NCBI RefSeq assembly: GCF_040529045.1
Contig: NZ_CP131914.1
Span: 2,154,501-2,218,500 of the forward strand
Direction of reading: 5' to 3'
Source of the DNA: Xanthomonas indica
Lineage (GTDB): Bacteria; Pseudomonadota; Gammaproteobacteria; Xanthomonadales; Xanthomonadaceae
DNA length: 64,000 nt
Numbering within the stretch: the first letter of the stretch is position 1; each line of letters starts with the position of its first letter. The notes beneath the pieces were generated by a model that saw only the letters and a list, made by a program, of their open reading frames with translations, was not told the origin of the DNA and ran no database searches. A program made the translations under genes and the position numbers. Positions 38,581-49,009 of the stretch are shown one piece after another.

Positions 38581-40070
38581 TGTCGCAAGAGATCCTGGTC
38601 AACGTCACACCACGCGAGACCCGGGTGGCGGTCATCGAGAACGGCATGCTGCAGGAGCTGCACATCGAGCGCGGCTGGCGCCGTGGCGTGGTCGGCAACA
38701 TCTACAAGGGCCGGGTGCAACGGGTGATGCCGGGCATGCAGGCGGCCTTCGTCGAGGTCGGGCTGGAGCGCGCCGCGTTCCTGCACGCCAACGACGTGGT
38801 GCGGCCGGCGCCGGTCGGCAACGGCGACACCGAGGAAGCGACGCCGCTGCCGGTGTCGGCGGCGGTGCCGATCGTGGAACTGCTGCGCGACGGCCAGGAC
38901 ATCGTGGTGCAGGTGGTCAAGGACCCGATCGGCAGCAAGGGCGCGCGGCTGACTACGCAGATCAGCATTCCCTCGCGCTACCTGGTGCTGCTGCCGCAGT
39001 CGCGGGTGATCGGGGTGTCGGCGCGGATCGAGGACGAGGCCGAGCGGCAGCGCCTGAAGACCCTGGTCGCCGACCTGGCCGCCAGCCACGGCGGCTTCGG
39101 CTACATCATCCGCACCAATGCCGAGGGCCAGCCGGCCGAGGCGCTGGCCGAGGACATCGCCTACCTGTCGCGGGTCTGGAACGTGGTCGAGCGGCGCGGC
39201 CGCGACGGCGCCCCGGCCAGCATCATCTACGAGGACCTGAGCCTGCCGCTGCGCGCGGTGCGCGACCTGATCCGCAAGGACGTGGAGAAGGTCAAGGTCG
39301 ATTCGCACGAGACCTTCGAGCGGCTGCAGGCCTTCGTCGCCAAGTACATGCCGGTGCTGGCCGAGCGCCTGGAGCTGTACACCGGCGACCGCCCGATCTT
39401 CGACCTGTACGGGGTCGAGGACGAGATCGCCCGCGCGCTGGACAAGCAGGTGCCGCTGAAGTCCGGCGGCTATCTGGTCATCGACCAGACCGAGGCGATG
39501 ACCACCATCGACGTCAACACCGGCTCGTTCCTGGGCCAGCGCAACCTTGAGGAGACGGTGTTCCGCACCAACCTGGAGGCGGCGCAGGCGGTGGCGCGGC
39601 AACTGCGGCTGCGCAACCTCGGCGGCATCATCATCATCGACTTCATCGACATGGACGACGCCGAGCACCGCCGCCAAGTGCTGCGCACGCTGGAGAAGGC
39701 GCTCTCGCGCGACCACGCCAAGACCACGGTGTACGAGTTCTCGCCGCTGGGCCTGGTGGAGATGACCCGCAAGCGCACCGTGGAGAGCCTGGAGCGGCAG
39801 TTGTCCGAACCGTGCCCGGAGTGCAGCGGGCGCGGGTCGATCAAGACTGCCGAGACGGTGACCTACGAGATCTTCCGCGAGATCACCCGCGCGGTGCGCC
39901 AGTTCGACGCGGCGCGGCTGCTGGTGATCGCCTCGACCAAGGTGGTGGCGCGCATCACCGACGAGGAATCGGCGGCGGTGGCGGAGCTGGAGGAATTCCT
40001 CGGCAAGACCATCCGCTTCCAGGCCGACGAACAATACCTGCAGGAGCAGTTCGACGTGGTGTTGTTGTGA
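38580..40070 (+). CDS. rng: Ribonuclease G
   Basis: A 496-residue endoribonuclease of the RNase E/G family that matures 16S rRNA 5' ends and decays some mRNAs. It has an N-terminal S1-like RNA-binding region (about 35-125), the catalytic DNase I-like domain with TIDVNTGSF and IIDFIDMDD metal-binding aspartates, and the zinc-link CPECSGRG. It lacks the long C-terminal scaffold of RNase E. Start ATG 38580-38582 is within the maf stop; a GTG one codon upstream is also in frame. Confidence 0.96.
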   Translation: MSQEILVNVTPRETRVAVIENGMLQELHIERGWRRGVVGNIYKGRVQRVMPGMQAAFVEVGLERAAFLHANDVVRPAPVGNGDTEEATPLPVSAAVPIVELLRDGQDIVVQVVKDPIGSKGARLTTQISIPSRYLVLLPQSRVIGVSARIEDEAERQRLKTLVADLAASHGGFGYIIRTNAEGQPAEALAEDIAYLSRVWNVVERRGRDGAPASIIYEDLSLPLRAVRDLIRKDVEKVKVDSHETFERLQAFVAKYMPVLAERLELYTGDRPIFDLYGVEDEIARALDKQVPLKSGGYLVIDQTEAMTTIDVNTGSFLGQRNLEETVFRTNLEAAQAVARQLRLRNLGGIIIIDFIDMDDAEHRRQVLRTLEKALSRDHAKTTVYEFSPLGLVEMTRKRTVESLERQLSEPCPECSGRGSIKTAETVTYEIFREITRAVRQFDAARLLVIASTKVVARITDEESAAVAELEEFLGKTIRFQADEQYLQEQFDVVLL

Positions 40071-40074
40071 GGCC

Positions 40075-40224
40075 GGGAGTGGGGAATCGGCAATGGGGAA
40101 TGGGGGAAGAGCGCGTTATCGGCGCTGATGCATTCCCGGATTCCTTTGCCGAATTTCACGTGGCAATGAGCGGTTCGCGTGCTGCTTTTGCGATTCCCCA
40201 TTCCCGATTCCCCACTCCCCGCCC
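40075..40224. repeat. Inverted pair of GGGAATnGGG repeat arms (rng/yhdP gap)
   Basis: The left arm (40075-40107) and right arm (40191-40224) are near-perfect complements built from GGGGAATCGG and CCCGATTCCCC units, 83 bases apart. The left arm starts four bases after the rng stop; the right arm ends three bases before the yhdP ATG and thus occupies its ribosome-binding region. Confidence 0.75.
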
Positions 40225-40227
40225 CTG

Positions 40228-43200
40228 ATGCACACCCCCCTGCGCCGCCGCCTGCGCCTGGCTCGCCGTTTCGCGTTCTACGCGGTGGCGATCGCGCTGG
40301 TGTGCGTGGCGTTGGCGGTGGGGGCGCTGAGCCAGGCGCTGCCGTTCGTGGAGCGGCATCCGCAGCAGGTGGCGGCGTGGCTGAGCGAGCGCGCCGGGCG
40401 GCCGATCCGGTTCGATCGGCTGGAGACGGCCTGGACCCGGCGCGGCCCGCTGCTGCGCCTGGACGGGCTGCGCATCGGCGCCGGCGACGGCGTGCGCATC
40501 GGCCAGGCCGAGGTGCTGGTGTCGATGTACGCCGGACTGCTGCCCGGGCGTTCGTTCACCGAACTGCGCCTGCGCGGCCTGGCGCTGACCCTGCTGCGCG
40601 GCGACGACGGCAACTGGAGCGTGCAGGGCCTGCCGACCTCGGGGCAGGGCGGCGATCCGCTGGATGCGCTGGAAGGGCTGGGCGAACTGCAGGTCATCGA
40701 TGGCCGCCTGCGCGTGCACGCCCCGTCGCTGGGGCTGGAAGCGCAGGTGCCGAAGATCGACCTGCGGATGCGCGTGAACGGCGAGCGCCTGCAGGTGGGC
40801 GTGCAGGGCTGGAGCGATCTGCAACAGGCGCCGCTGACCGCGGTGCTGGACCTGGACCGCCGCCGCGGCGACGGCCAGGCCTATCTGGCGGTGCGGCCGG
40901 CGGAGCTGGCGGGCTGGGCCGGCCTGCTGCATGCGGCGGGCATCGAACTGCAGGGCGGCGTCGGCGAAGTCCAGGCCTGGCTGGACCTGCAGCAGCGCCG
41001 GGTCGCCGGGGTGACCGTCGACGCCACGCTGCGCGAACTGCGCCTGCGCGGCGCGCCGCTGGCCGACGGCCGCACCCGGCCGCAACTGGCCTTCACCACC
41101 TTCCGTGCGAAGGCACGCTGGCGCCAGATCGACGGCGGCTGGCGGCTGGATGCGCCGCAGCTGCAGTTCGGCCAGGCCGGGCAGCCGCTGCAACGCCTGG
41201 ACGGGCTGACCGTCGCCGGCGGGCGCCGTTACGCCCTGTTCGGCGACCATCTCGACGTGGCGCCGCTGATCGCCGTGGCCGGACTCAGTGACCGCCTCTC
41301 GCCCGGCCTGCGCAGTTGGCTGTCGGTGGCGAAGCCGCGCCTGCAACTGACCCAGGTGGCGGTGAGCGGGGTGCCCGGCGGCCCGTTGTACGGCCAGGGC
41401 CGCCTGGCCGAGCTGGCGTTCGCGCCGGCCGGGGGGGCGCCCGGGGTGAACGGGCTGCGCGGCCGCTTCGACGGCGATGCGCAGGCCGGCGAACTGGCGC
41501 TGGAGGCCGGCAGCCCGGTCCGGGTCGACTGGCCCAGCGGCTTCGGCGTGGTCCACCAGGTTCAACTGGCCGGGCGCATCGTCGCCTTCCGCGACGGCGA
41601 CGGCCTGCGCGTGGCGACCCCCGGGCTGCGCGTGCAGGGCAGCGACTACGGCGCCGACGTGCGCGGCGGGCTGCGCTTCCAGGGCGATGGCTCGCGGCCG
41701 TGGATCGACCTGGCCGCCGACCTGCAGGACGCGCCGGTGGTGGCGGCCAAGAAGTTCTGGGTGCACTCCAAGATGAGCAAGGCCGCCACCGACTGGCTCG
41801 ACGCCGCGCTGCAGGGCGGGCGCTTGCGCGACGGCCACGCGCTGGTCTCCGGCGACCTGGACGACTGGCCGTTCGCCGACCACAACGGCCGCTTCGAGGC
41901 GACCGCACGGCTGGAGGACGCCAAGGTGCGCTTCCAGCACGACTGGCCGGCGGTGGAGAACGTGGACGCCAGCGTCGCCTTCATCGGCAACGGTTTCGAG
42001 GTGCACGGCCGCGGCAGCATGGGCGGGGTGCCGGTGGAGCAGCTGTCCGCGGCGCTGCCCGACTACAAGGAGGGCCAGCTCAGCGTGCTGGCCAGCACCC
42101 GCGCCGAGACCGGCAAGCTGCTGGCGATGCTGCGGCAGAGCCCGCTGCGCACCCGTTACGGCGACACCCTGGATGCGCTCAGCGCCTCGGGGCCGGCCGA
42201 CGTCACCTTCGATCTGCTGCAGCCGCTGCGGGCCGACGTCGGCACTCACCACCTGCGCGGCACGGTCGACCTGCTCGGCGCGCATATCGCCGACAAGCGC
42301 TGGGACCTGGCCTTCGACGACATGCGCGGCAGCGCCAACTACAGCGATACCGGGTTCGCCGCGCAGAAGCTGAGCGTGTCCTACCAGGGCCACCAGGGCG
42401 AACTGGCGCTGCGGGCCGGCGATGGCGTGCAGGATCCGCAGCAGGCCTTCGAGGCCGCGCTGAGCGCGTCGCTGGACGCCAACGAACTGCTCGACCGGGT
42501 CCCGGAAATGGCCTGGCTCAAACCCTACGTGCAGGGCCGCTCGCGCTGGAACATCGGCGTCGGCCTGCCCAAGACGCCCGACGGCGGCGCGCAGCCGCCG
42601 ACCCGGCTGCAGCTGCGCTCGGACCTGGTCGGCACCGAGCTGTTGATGCCGGCGCCGATGGACAAGGCGCCGGCGACGCCGCTGGCGACCTCGGTCAACG
42701 TGCCGCTGCCGGTCGGCAGCGGCCGCATCGAGGTGGTCTTCGGCAAGTTGATGGCGCTGGCGGCGCGCAGCCAGGGCGGCAAGACCGGCGTGCGCGTGGT
42801 GATGGGCAGCGACCATGTCGCCGACGAACCGCCCGCCAGCGGCCTGGTCGTGACCGGGCGCACCGCGGCGCTGAACGCCATCGACTGGATCAGCGTGGTC
42901 AGCCGCCCCGATCCGAACGCCGCCGCGGCCAACGGCGGCGAAGACCCGATGCCGCTGCGCCGTATCGAGATCCTCGCCGACCACCTGCTGTTGCTGGGCG
43001 GGGTGTTCGACAACACGCGCCTGCGCCTGCTGCCGCAGACCGACAGCATCGACGTGCACCTGGACGGCCCGGCCCTGGCCGGCGACCTCAGCGTGCCGAC
43101 CAAGGACGGCGGCGTGCTTGGCGGACGCCTGGCGCGGGTGCATTGGCGCTCGGCCACGGCCACGCTGCCGGCGGCGAACGGCGCGCCGACCGCGGTGGTC

Positions 43201-44121
43201 GCCACGCCCGCCGACAATGGCGTCGCCGGCAGCGCCGGCCCGGTCCCGGCCGGCCCGTTCGCCGACAGCCTGGATCCGGCCACGATCCCGGCGCTGGCGC
43301 TGGACGTGGACGACCTGCGCTTCGGCGCGATCACCCTCGGCGCGGCCTCGCTGCGCACGCGCAAGCTCGCCGACGGCATGCAGGTGGATCAACTGCACCT
43401 GCGCTCGGACAAGCAGAAGATCGACATCAGCGGCGACTGGCGCGGCAAGGGCGCCACCGCCCATACCCAGCTCGACGCCAACGTCGACAGCCGCGACCTG
43501 GGCGAACTGATGCAGAACCTGGACTTCGGCGGCCAGGTGCGCGGCGGCGAAGGCCAGTTGAAGCTCAGCGCGGCCTGGCCGGGTACGCCGGCCGGCCTCC
43601 AACTGGCGACGGTGCAGGGCCAGCTCGACGTGGCCGCGCGCAACGGCCAGTTGCTGGAGCTGAACCCGGGCGCCGGGCGCGTGCTCGGCCTGCTCAGCGT
43701 GGCGCAGCTGCCGCGGCGGTTGATGTTCGATTTCCGCGACTTCTTCTCCAAGGGGTTCGCCTTCAACCGCATCGACGGCCAGATCCGCTTCGGCGACGGG
43801 ATGGCGCGCAGCGACAACCTGGTCATCGATGGCCCGGCCGCCGAGATCAAGGTGCGCGGCGAGGCGGATCTGCGCGCGCAGCAGTTCGACCAGACCATCG
43901 ACGTCAATCCCAAGTCCGGCAACCTGCTGACTGTGGTCGGTGCGGTCGCCGGCGGGCCGGTCGGCGCGGCGGTCGGCGCCGCCGCCAACGCGGTGCTGGG
44001 CAAGCCGTTGGGCAACATCGGCGCACGCACCTACCGGGTCACCGGGCCGTGGAAGGATCCCAAGGTGGACGTGATCGAGCGCGAATCGGCGCGGCCGCCG
44101 GCGCCATCGGGTACGCCCTAG
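40228..44121 (+). CDS. yhdP: YhdP family AsmA-like membrane protein
   Basis: A 1297-residue protein with one N-terminal membrane helix (about 16-36) and a very long periplasmic part, the size and arrangement typical of YhdP, one of the AsmA-like proteins thought to bridge the envelope and move phospholipids to the outer membrane. The N-terminal WLSERAGRPIRFDRLETAW and C-terminal FDQTIDVNPKSGNLL match the TIGR02099 group. It occupies the conserved position between rng and tldD. No classic Shine-Dalgarno precedes ATG 40228 because a repeat arm sits there. Confidence 0.93.
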   Translation: MHTPLRRRLRLARRFAFYAVAIALVCVALAVGALSQALPFVERHPQQVAAWLSERAGRPIRFDRLETAWTRRGPLLRLDGLRIGAGDGVRIGQAEVLVSMYAGLLPGRSFTELRLRGLALTLLRGDDGNWSVQGLPTSGQGGDPLDALEGLGELQVIDGRLRVHAPSLGLEAQVPKIDLRMRVNGERLQVGVQGWSDLQQAPLTAVLDLDRRRGDGQAYLAVRPAELAGWAGLLHAAGIELQGGVGEVQAWLDLQQRRVAGVTVDATLRELRLRGAPLADGRTRPQLAFTTFRAKARWRQIDGGWRLDAPQLQFGQAGQPLQRLDGLTVAGGRRYALFGDHLDVAPLIAVAGLSDRLSPGLRSWLSVAKPRLQLTQVAVSGVPGGPLYGQGRLAELAFAPAGGAPGVNGLRGRFDGDAQAGELALEAGSPVRVDWPSGFGVVHQVQLAGRIVAFRDGDGLRVATPGLRVQGSDYGADVRGGLRFQGDGSRPWIDLAADLQDAPVVAAKKFWVHSKMSKAATDWLDAALQGGRLRDGHALVSGDLDDWPFADHNGRFEATARLEDAKVRFQHDWPAVENVDASVAFIGNGFEVHGRGSMGGVPVEQLSAALPDYKEGQLSVLASTRAETGKLLAMLRQSPLRTRYGDTLDALSASGPADVTFDLLQPLRADVGTHHLRGTVDLLGAHIADKRWDLAFDDMRGSANYSDTGFAAQKLSVSYQGHQGELALRAGDGVQDPQQAFEAALSASLDANELLDRVPEMAWLKPYVQGRSRWNIGVGLPKTPDGGAQPPTRLQLRSDLVGTELLMPAPMDKAPATPLATSVNVPLPVGSGRIEVVFGKLMALAARSQGGKTGVRVVMGSDHVADEPPASGLVVTGRTAALNAIDWISVVSRPDPNAAAANGGEDPMPLRRIEILADHLLLLGGVFDNTRLRLLPQTDSIDVHLDGPALAGDLSVPTKDGGVLGGRLARVHWRSATATLPAANGAPTAVVATPADNGVAGSAGPVPAGPFADSLDPATIPALALDVDDLRFGAITLGAASLRTRKLADGMQVDQLHLRSDKQKIDISGDWRGKGATAHTQLDANVDSRDLGELMQNLDFGGQVRGGEGQLKLSAAWPGTPAGLQLATVQGQLDVAARNGQLLELNPGAGRVLGLLSVAQLPRRLMFDFRDFFSKGFAFNRIDGQIRFGDGMARSDNLVIDGPAAEIKVRGEADLRAQQFDQTIDVNPKSGNLLTVVGAVAGGPVGAAVGAAANAVLGKPLGNIGARTYRVTGPWKDPKVDVIERESARPPAPSGTP

Positions 44122-44135
44122 ATCGCGCGCCGTCC

Positions 44136-44204
44136 GTAGCAGCGGCTTCAGCCGCGATGGGGCGTTACCGGTAAGGCCCGTCGCGGCTGAAGCCGCTCCT
44201 GCGA
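44136..44204. repeat. REP palindrome, CAGCGGCTTCAGCCGC type, between yhdP and tldD
   Basis: AGCGGCTTCAGCCGCGA and its inverse flank a GGCGTTACCGG loop; the same family as those at 16.1 and 51.1 kb. It lies 15 bases beyond the yhdP stop and about 100 before tldD. Confidence 0.85.
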
Positions 44205-44306
44205 GGCGATAGGGGTGACGGCACAGAGACCCGCGGCGCACTGGTCATTCGCGTTCGCTGCCGCGCGCCGCTTGCGCTGCGCGCCTTCCTCCCCCATGTT
44301 GAGCCC

Positions 44307-45749
44307 ATGAACGATCACGCCCTGAGCCTCGCCGAAACCCGCCTGTTGCTTCCCGCCGGCCTGGATGCCGCCAGCCTGGAGCGCGCCTTCGGCACGCTGC
44401 TCGGCCCCGGCATCGATTTCGGCGACCTGTATTTCCAGCATTCGCGGCGCGAGAGCTGGAGCGTGGAGGACGGCATCGTCAAGGACGGCGCCCACTCCAT
44501 CGAGCAGGGCGTGGGGGTGCGTGCGATCTCCGGCGAGAAGACCGGCTTCGCCTATTCCGACGACATCCACCGCGACGCCCTGCTGGCCGCCGCGCAGTCG
44601 GCGCGGGCCATCTCCCGCGACGGCGGCGCGCAGCCGGCGCACGCGCTGCAGCGCGGCGGCGGCCGCGCGCTGTATCCGGCACTGGACCCGGTGGACGCGA
44701 TGGACAACGCGCACAAGGTGGAGCTGCTGCGGCGGCTGGACCAGTACCTGCGCGCCGCCGATCCGCGCGTGCAGCAGGTGATGGTGAGCCTGTCCGGCGG
44801 CGTGGACACGGTGCTGGTGGCGCGCAGCGACGGCGTGCTCGCCGCCGACGTGCGCCCGCTGGTGCGGCTCAACGTGCAGGTGATCGTGGAACAGCAGGGC
44901 CGCCGCGAGTCCGGCTATGCCGGCGGTGGCGGCCGTTACGACTACACCACGCTGTTCGCCGACGGCCGCCCGGAAGCCTTCGCCCGCGAGGCCTTGCGCC
45001 AGGCGCTGGTGAACCTGGAGGCGGTGCCGGCGCCGGCCGGGGTGATGCAGGTGGTGCTGGGGCCGGGCTGGCCCGGCGTGCTGCTGCACGAGGCGGTCGG
45101 CCATGGCCTGGAGGGCGATTTCAACCGCAAGGGCACCAGTGTCTACGCCGGTCGCATCGGCCAGCGCGTGGCCTCGCCCGGCGTCACCATCGTCGACGAC
45201 GGCACCCTGGACGGCCGCCGCGGTTCGCTCAACGTCGACGACGAGGGCACCGCGACCAACTGCACCACCCTGATCGAGGACGGCGTGCTGGTCGGCTACA
45301 TGCAGGACACGCTCAACGCGCGATTGATGGGCGTGGCGCCGACCGGCAACGGCCGCCGCGAATCGTTCGCGCACCTGCCGATGCCGCGCATGACCAACAC
45401 CTACATGCGCGCCGGCCAGCACGACCCGCAGGAGATGATCCGCTCGGTGAAGAAGGGCCTGTACGCGGTCAATTTCGGCGGCGGCCAGGTCGACATCACC
45501 AGCGGCAAGTACGTGTTCTCGGCCACCGAGGCCTACCTGATCGAGGACGGCAAGGTCACCGCGCCGGTGAAGGGCGCCACGCTGATCGGCAACGGCCCGG
45601 AGACCATGCAGAAGGTGCGCATGATCGGCCACGACCTGGCGCTGGACGAAGGCGTCGGCGTCTGCGGCAAGGACGGGCAGAGCGTGCCGGTGGGCGTGGG
45701 CCAGCCGTCGCTGCTGATCGACGGGCTGACCGTGGGCGGGACGGCCTAG
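44307..45749 (+). CDS. tldD: Metalloprotease TldD
   Basis: A 480-residue subunit of the TldD-TldE protease that degrades unfolded peptides and matures certain peptide antibiotics. The metal site is [11 protein letters not shown] (H261, E262, H266), and [28 protein letters not shown] is the family's C-terminal end. The partner PmbA/TldE is encoded 0.9 kb downstream, with yjgA on the opposite strand between. ATG 44307. Confidence 0.97.
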   Translation: MNDHALSLAETRLLLPAGLDAASLERAFGTLLGPGIDFGDLYFQHSRRESWSVEDGIVKDGAHSIEQGVGVRAISGEKTGFAYSDDIHRDALLAAAQSARAISRDGGAQPAHALQRGGGRALYPALDPVDAMDNAHKVELLRRLDQYLRAADPRVQQVMVSLSGGVDTVLVARSDGVLAADVRPLVRLNVQVIVEQQGRRESGYAGGGGRYDYTTLFADGRPEAFAREALRQALVNLEAVPAPAGVMQVVLGPGWPGVLLHEAVGHGLEGDFNRKGTSVYAGRIGQRVASPGVTIVDDGTLDGRRGSLNVDDEGTATNCTTLIEDGVLVGYMQDTLNARLMGVAPTGNGRRESFAHLPMPRMTNTYMRAGQHDPQEMIRSVKKGLYAVNFGGGQVDITSGKYVFSATEAYLIEDGKVTAPVKGATLIGNGPETMQKVRMIGHDLALDEGVGVCGKDGQSVPVGVGQPSLLIDGLTVGGTA

Positions 45750-45752
45750 GAG

Positions 45753-45988
45753 CCGGGAGTGGGGAATCGGGAAACGGGAATCGGCAGAGCGGGCGCCGCG
45801 GTGTGCTGCGGCAGTGCCGGCCTGGCGGGGAGGTTCATCGCGCGCCGCGCTCGCTGGGCTGGGCGTGCGGCGGCCGCGGTATGCGACAGCCGACGTCGCC
45901 GCAGCTCAGTCGCGCGTGTCGTCGAATGCCTCGTCGGTGTCGGCGTCGGGGGGTTCGATTCCCGATTCGCCATTCCCCATTCCCGACG
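45753..45988. repeat. Inverted pair of GGGAATCGGG repeat arms (tldD/yjgA)
   Basis: The left arm (45753-45784) begins four bases after the tldD stop. The right arm (45956-45988) lies inside the 3' end of yjgA, read in frame. The arms are about 170 bases apart, the widest pair in the window. Confidence 0.7.
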
Positions 45989-46508
45989 CGCCACCCAGGA
46001 TCAGCTCGCGCAGTTCCCGGAACAACTCGCGGTAGGCGTGCGGCGGCTTGTTCTTCAGCCGTTCGTCCTTGGCGTTGCGGACCAGCTGGCGCAGCCGCTG
46101 GCGGTCGGCATCGGGATGCTCGGCCAGCAGTTCGGCCAGCGCGGTGTCGCCTTCGGCGAGCAGCCGCTCGCGCCAGTCCTCGACCCGGTGCATGGCCGCC
46201 ACTTCACGGCGCGCGGCGTCACTGTTGACGTCCATGGCCTCGCGGATCGCCTCCAGCACCGCCTCGTCCTCGCGCCGCATCTGCTTGGCCAGGAACGCCA
46301 ACTGCCGCTTGTGCGCGATGTGCGAGGTGATGCGCTTGGTCTCGGCGATGTGCGGCAGCAGCGACTCGGGCACCGGCAGCTTGGCCAGCTGCGCCGGGGT
46401 CAGCGCCACCAGCTTCTCGCCCAGGCTCAGCACTTCCAGCGCCTCGCGGCGTTGCTGGCTGCGGCTTTCGCCGCGGAATTCACCGGTGTCTTCGTCGCGT
46501 CCGCGCAT
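45906..46508 (-). CDS. yjgA: Ribosome biogenesis factor YjgA (DarP)
   Basis: A 200-residue protein of the DUF615 family that binds late 50S precursors. The body (about 1-170) matches the family, with [19 protein letters not shown] and [11 protein letters not shown]. After RELILGG the protein continues with [12 protein letters not shown], encoded by a repeat arm, and an acidic tail [13 protein letters not shown]; the arm has thus lengthened the C-terminus. ATG 46506-46508 faces pmbA, with about 95 bases between the starts for divergent promoters. Confidence 0.93.
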   Translation of the reverse strand: MRGRDEDTGEFRGESRSQQRREALEVLSLGEKLVALTPAQLAKLPVPESLLPHIAETKRITSHIAHKRQLAFLAKQMRREDEAVLEAIREAMDVNSDAARREVAAMHRVEDWRERLLAEGDTALAELLAEHPDADRQRLRQLVRNAKDERLKNKPPHAYRELFRELRELILGGASGMGNGESGIEPPDADTDEAFDDTRD

Positions 46509-46603
46509 GCTCGTACTACTCGATCGGGCTGGAAATCAAATCAACACATCCGGCCAGGACGGCCGGACAGGGGCGAAGGGATTCGCACAACAAGGATAAA
46601 GCA

Positions 46604-47968
46604 TTGAACGCGATCACCCCCGATTTGCACCGCGACGACAGCCAGCAGCGCCTGGAGCGCCTGTCCGACATCGCCGAGCGGCTGCTGGCGCGCGCCCGCG
46701 CGCTCGGCGCCAGCCAGGCCGAGGTCAGCTGCAGCGAAGACCGCGGGCTGGACGTCAACGTGCGCCTGGGCGCGGTGGAGACCGTGGAATCCACCCGCGA
46801 CCGCGGCATCGGCGTCACCGTCTATTTCGGCCAGTGCAAGGGCAGCGCCAGCACCGCCGACCTGCACGAATCCAGCCTGGAGGCCACCGTGGCCCAGGCC
46901 TGTGCGATCGCCCGCTACACCGAGGACGACGTGGCCGCCGGGCTGGCCGACGCGGCGCTGATGGCCCGCGAGCAGCCGGATTACGACCGCTGGCATCCAT
47001 GGCCGCTGCAGGCCGAGGAGGCGATCGACCTGGCGCTGGCTTGCGAGGCCGCGGGCCGCGACGCCGATGCGCGGATCAGCAATTCCGACGGCGCCTCGGC
47101 CGGTACCAGCGAGAGCCTGTCGGTCTACGCCAATTCGCACGGTTTCATCGGCTGCGAGCGCAGTACCCACCATTCGCTCGCCTGCACGCTGATCGCCGGG
47201 CAGGGCGACGGCATGCAGCGCGACGGCTGGTACAGCAGCGCGCTGGCGCGCGAAGACCTGGAGCGCGCGTCGGCGATCGGGCGCCGCGCCGCCGAGCGCA
47301 CGGTGGCGCGGCTGCAGCCGCGCTCGCTGCCGACCGGCGAGGTGCCGGTGCTGTTCGCGCCGGAGACGGCACGCTCCTTGATCGGGCATCTGCTCGGCGC
47401 GGTGTCCGGTGGTGCGCTGTATCGCCGCGCCAGCTTCCTGCTCGACAGCGCTGGCACCCGCCTGTTCCCGGAGTGGTTCGCGATCGACGAGCGGCCGCAC
47501 CTGCGCCGCGGCCTGCGCTCGGCCGCCTTCGACGGCGAGGGCGTGGCCACCCGTGAGGCGCCGCTGGTGCGCGACGGCGTGTTGCAGCGCTACGTGCTGG
47601 GCAGCTACTCGGCGCGCAAGCTCGGCCTGCAGACCACCGCCAATGCCGGCGGCGTGCACAACCTGCAGGTGGCGGCCAACGCGGCGGACCTGCAGGCCAT
47701 CGTCAAGGGCCTGCCGCGCGGCCTGCTGGTCACCGACCTGATGGGCAACGGCGTCAATCCGGTGACCGGCGACTACTCGCGCGGCGCCGGCGGGTTCTGG
47801 ATCGAGAACGGCGAAATCGCCTATCCGGTGGACGAGATCACCATCGCCGGCAACCTGCGGCAGATGTTCCAGGACATCGAGGCGGTCGGCGCCGACATCG
47901 ACGTGCGCTCGCACGTGCACATCGGCGCGGTGCTGGTCGGCAGGATGACGGTGGCCGGCAACGACTGA
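46604..47968 (+). CDS. pmbA: TldE/PmbA, regulatory partner of TldD
   Basis: A 454-residue homologue of TldD lacking the HExxxH metal site: the region corresponding to the motif reads FAPETARSLIGHLLGAVSGG. In E. coli PmbA/TldE forms a heterodimer with TldD. The N-terminal GASQAEVSCSEDRGLDVNVRLG and the C-terminal TIAGNLRQMFQDI are standard family features. ATG 46604. Divergent from yjgA. Confidence 0.95.
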   Translation: MNAITPDLHRDDSQQRLERLSDIAERLLARARALGASQAEVSCSEDRGLDVNVRLGAVETVESTRDRGIGVTVYFGQCKGSASTADLHESSLEATVAQACAIARYTEDDVAAGLADAALMAREQPDYDRWHPWPLQAEEAIDLALACEAAGRDADARISNSDGASAGTSESLSVYANSHGFIGCERSTHHSLACTLIAGQGDGMQRDGWYSSALAREDLERASAIGRRAAERTVARLQPRSLPTGEVPVLFAPETARSLIGHLLGAVSGGALYRRASFLLDSAGTRLFPEWFAIDERPHLRRGLRSAAFDGEGVATREAPLVRDGVLQRYVLGSYSARKLGLQTTANAGGVHNLQVAANAADLQAIVKGLPRGLLVTDLMGNGVNPVTGDYSRGAGGFWIENGEIAYPVDEITIAGNLRQMFQDIEAVGADIDVRSHVHIGAVLVGRMTVAGND

Positions 47969-48005
47969 GCGCTCCGATGCAGGCAGCGCGCAAGGATGCT
48001 TAGGC

Positions 48006-48437
48006 ATGCAGGCAACCGACACCGAGAACGCGATCACCGGCGGCCCCGCCTCCGCGTGGGAGCGCGTGCTGGCGGCGTTTGCGCACCTGTCGATGTGGAT
48101 CGGCTTGTTCGCCGCGTGCAATGTGCACCTGGGCGACGCGCTGTGGTGGCTGCTGTTGCTGTGGCTGTTGCCGGGCGTGCAATGGTGGGTGCTGCGGCGC
48201 ACACAGCCGTTCGCCGCCGAACACGCGCGCCAGGCCATGCGGCTGGGCCTCGGCCTGTCGCTGCTGAGTGCGGTTTTGCTGGCGCCGGCCCTGCTGATCT
48301 TCGGTGCCGCGCTTGTGTTCGGGCCGCTGCTGATCCTCATGCTGCTGGCGGCGCTGTGCCTCAGCCTGTGCGCCGCGGCCAGGGCCATGCGCGGTCGGCG
48401 CTACCGCTATCCGCTGCCGTATGGAAGCGTTCGTTAG
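48006..48437 (+). CDS. Small membrane protein, DUF4870-like
   Basis: A 143-residue protein with three to four hydrophobic segments and a basic tail (RGRRYRYPLPYG). The final RYRYPLPYG resembles the YRYPF ending of the DUF4870 protein encoded next, so the two are probably distant relatives arising by duplication (inference). ATG 48006, 37 bases after pmbA and likely on the same transcript. Function unknown. Confidence 0.75.
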   Translation: MQATDTENAITGGPASAWERVLAAFAHLSMWIGLFAACNVHLGDALWWLLLLWLLPGVQWWVLRRTQPFAAEHARQAMRLGLGLSLLSAVLLAPALLIFGAALVFGPLLILMLLAALCLSLCAAARAMRGRRYRYPLPYGSVR

Positions 48438-48579
48438 CGTGGCGCCCGGCGCGGCGAGGGCATTCGGCCCTTCGCGAAGTCCGGCGCGGTGCGCCTGGAT
48501 CGCTTGACAGCGCTACGCCGGCCGCCGAGAGTGACGCGCCAACGTCTTGTCCCCTCACCACCAAAGGAACGGAATACCG

Positions 48580-48957
48580 ATGAGCGAATTCGACAACGTC
48601 ACCGCCCCGCCGCCGCCGCCGGCCTCGGCAGGGCCGCAGGAAGACCGCACGGTCGCGCTGATCACCCACCTGTCCGGGATCATCGCCGGTTTCATCGTGC
48701 CGCTGATCATCTGGCTGATCAACAAGGACAACCCGGCCAAGTCCTTCCTCAACGATCAGGCCAAGGAAGCGCTGAATTTCCAGATCACCGTCGCCATCGC
48801 GTACGTGATCTGCGTGGTGCTCAGCGTGATCGTCATCGGCGGCCTGCTGATGCCGGTGGTGTGGGTGGTGAACCTGGTGTTCTGCATCCTGGCCGGCATC
48901 AAGGCCAACGAAGGCGTCGCCTACCGCTACCCGTTCGCGCTGCGCTTGATCAAGTAA
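48580..48957 (+). CDS. DUF4870 domain-containing membrane protein
   Basis: A 125-residue protein. A Pro-rich start (TAPPPPPASAG) precedes three helices; ALITHLSGIIAGFIVPLIIWL, AKEALNFQITVAI and GIKANEGVAYRYPF are the DUF4870 hallmarks. AAAGGAAC provides the ribosome-binding site before ATG 48580. A strong terminator follows. The family has no known function. Confidence 0.92.
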   Translation: MSEFDNVTAPPPPPASAGPQEDRTVALITHLSGIIAGFIVPLIIWLINKDNPAKSFLNDQAKEALNFQITVAIAYVICVVLSVIVIGGLLMPVVWVVNLVFCILAGIKANEGVAYRYPFALRLIK

Positions 48958-48982
48958 GCGCCGCTGCAACGCGTCTCCAAAG

Positions 48983-49009
48983 GCCCGGCCGCTGCGCCGG
49001 GCTTTTTTT
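48983..49009 (+). terminator. Rho-independent terminator after the DUF4870 gene
   Basis: GCCCGGC and GCCGGGC pair around CGCTGC, followed by seven T residues (49003-49009), 26 bases past the stop. A textbook intrinsic terminator. Confidence 0.92.
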
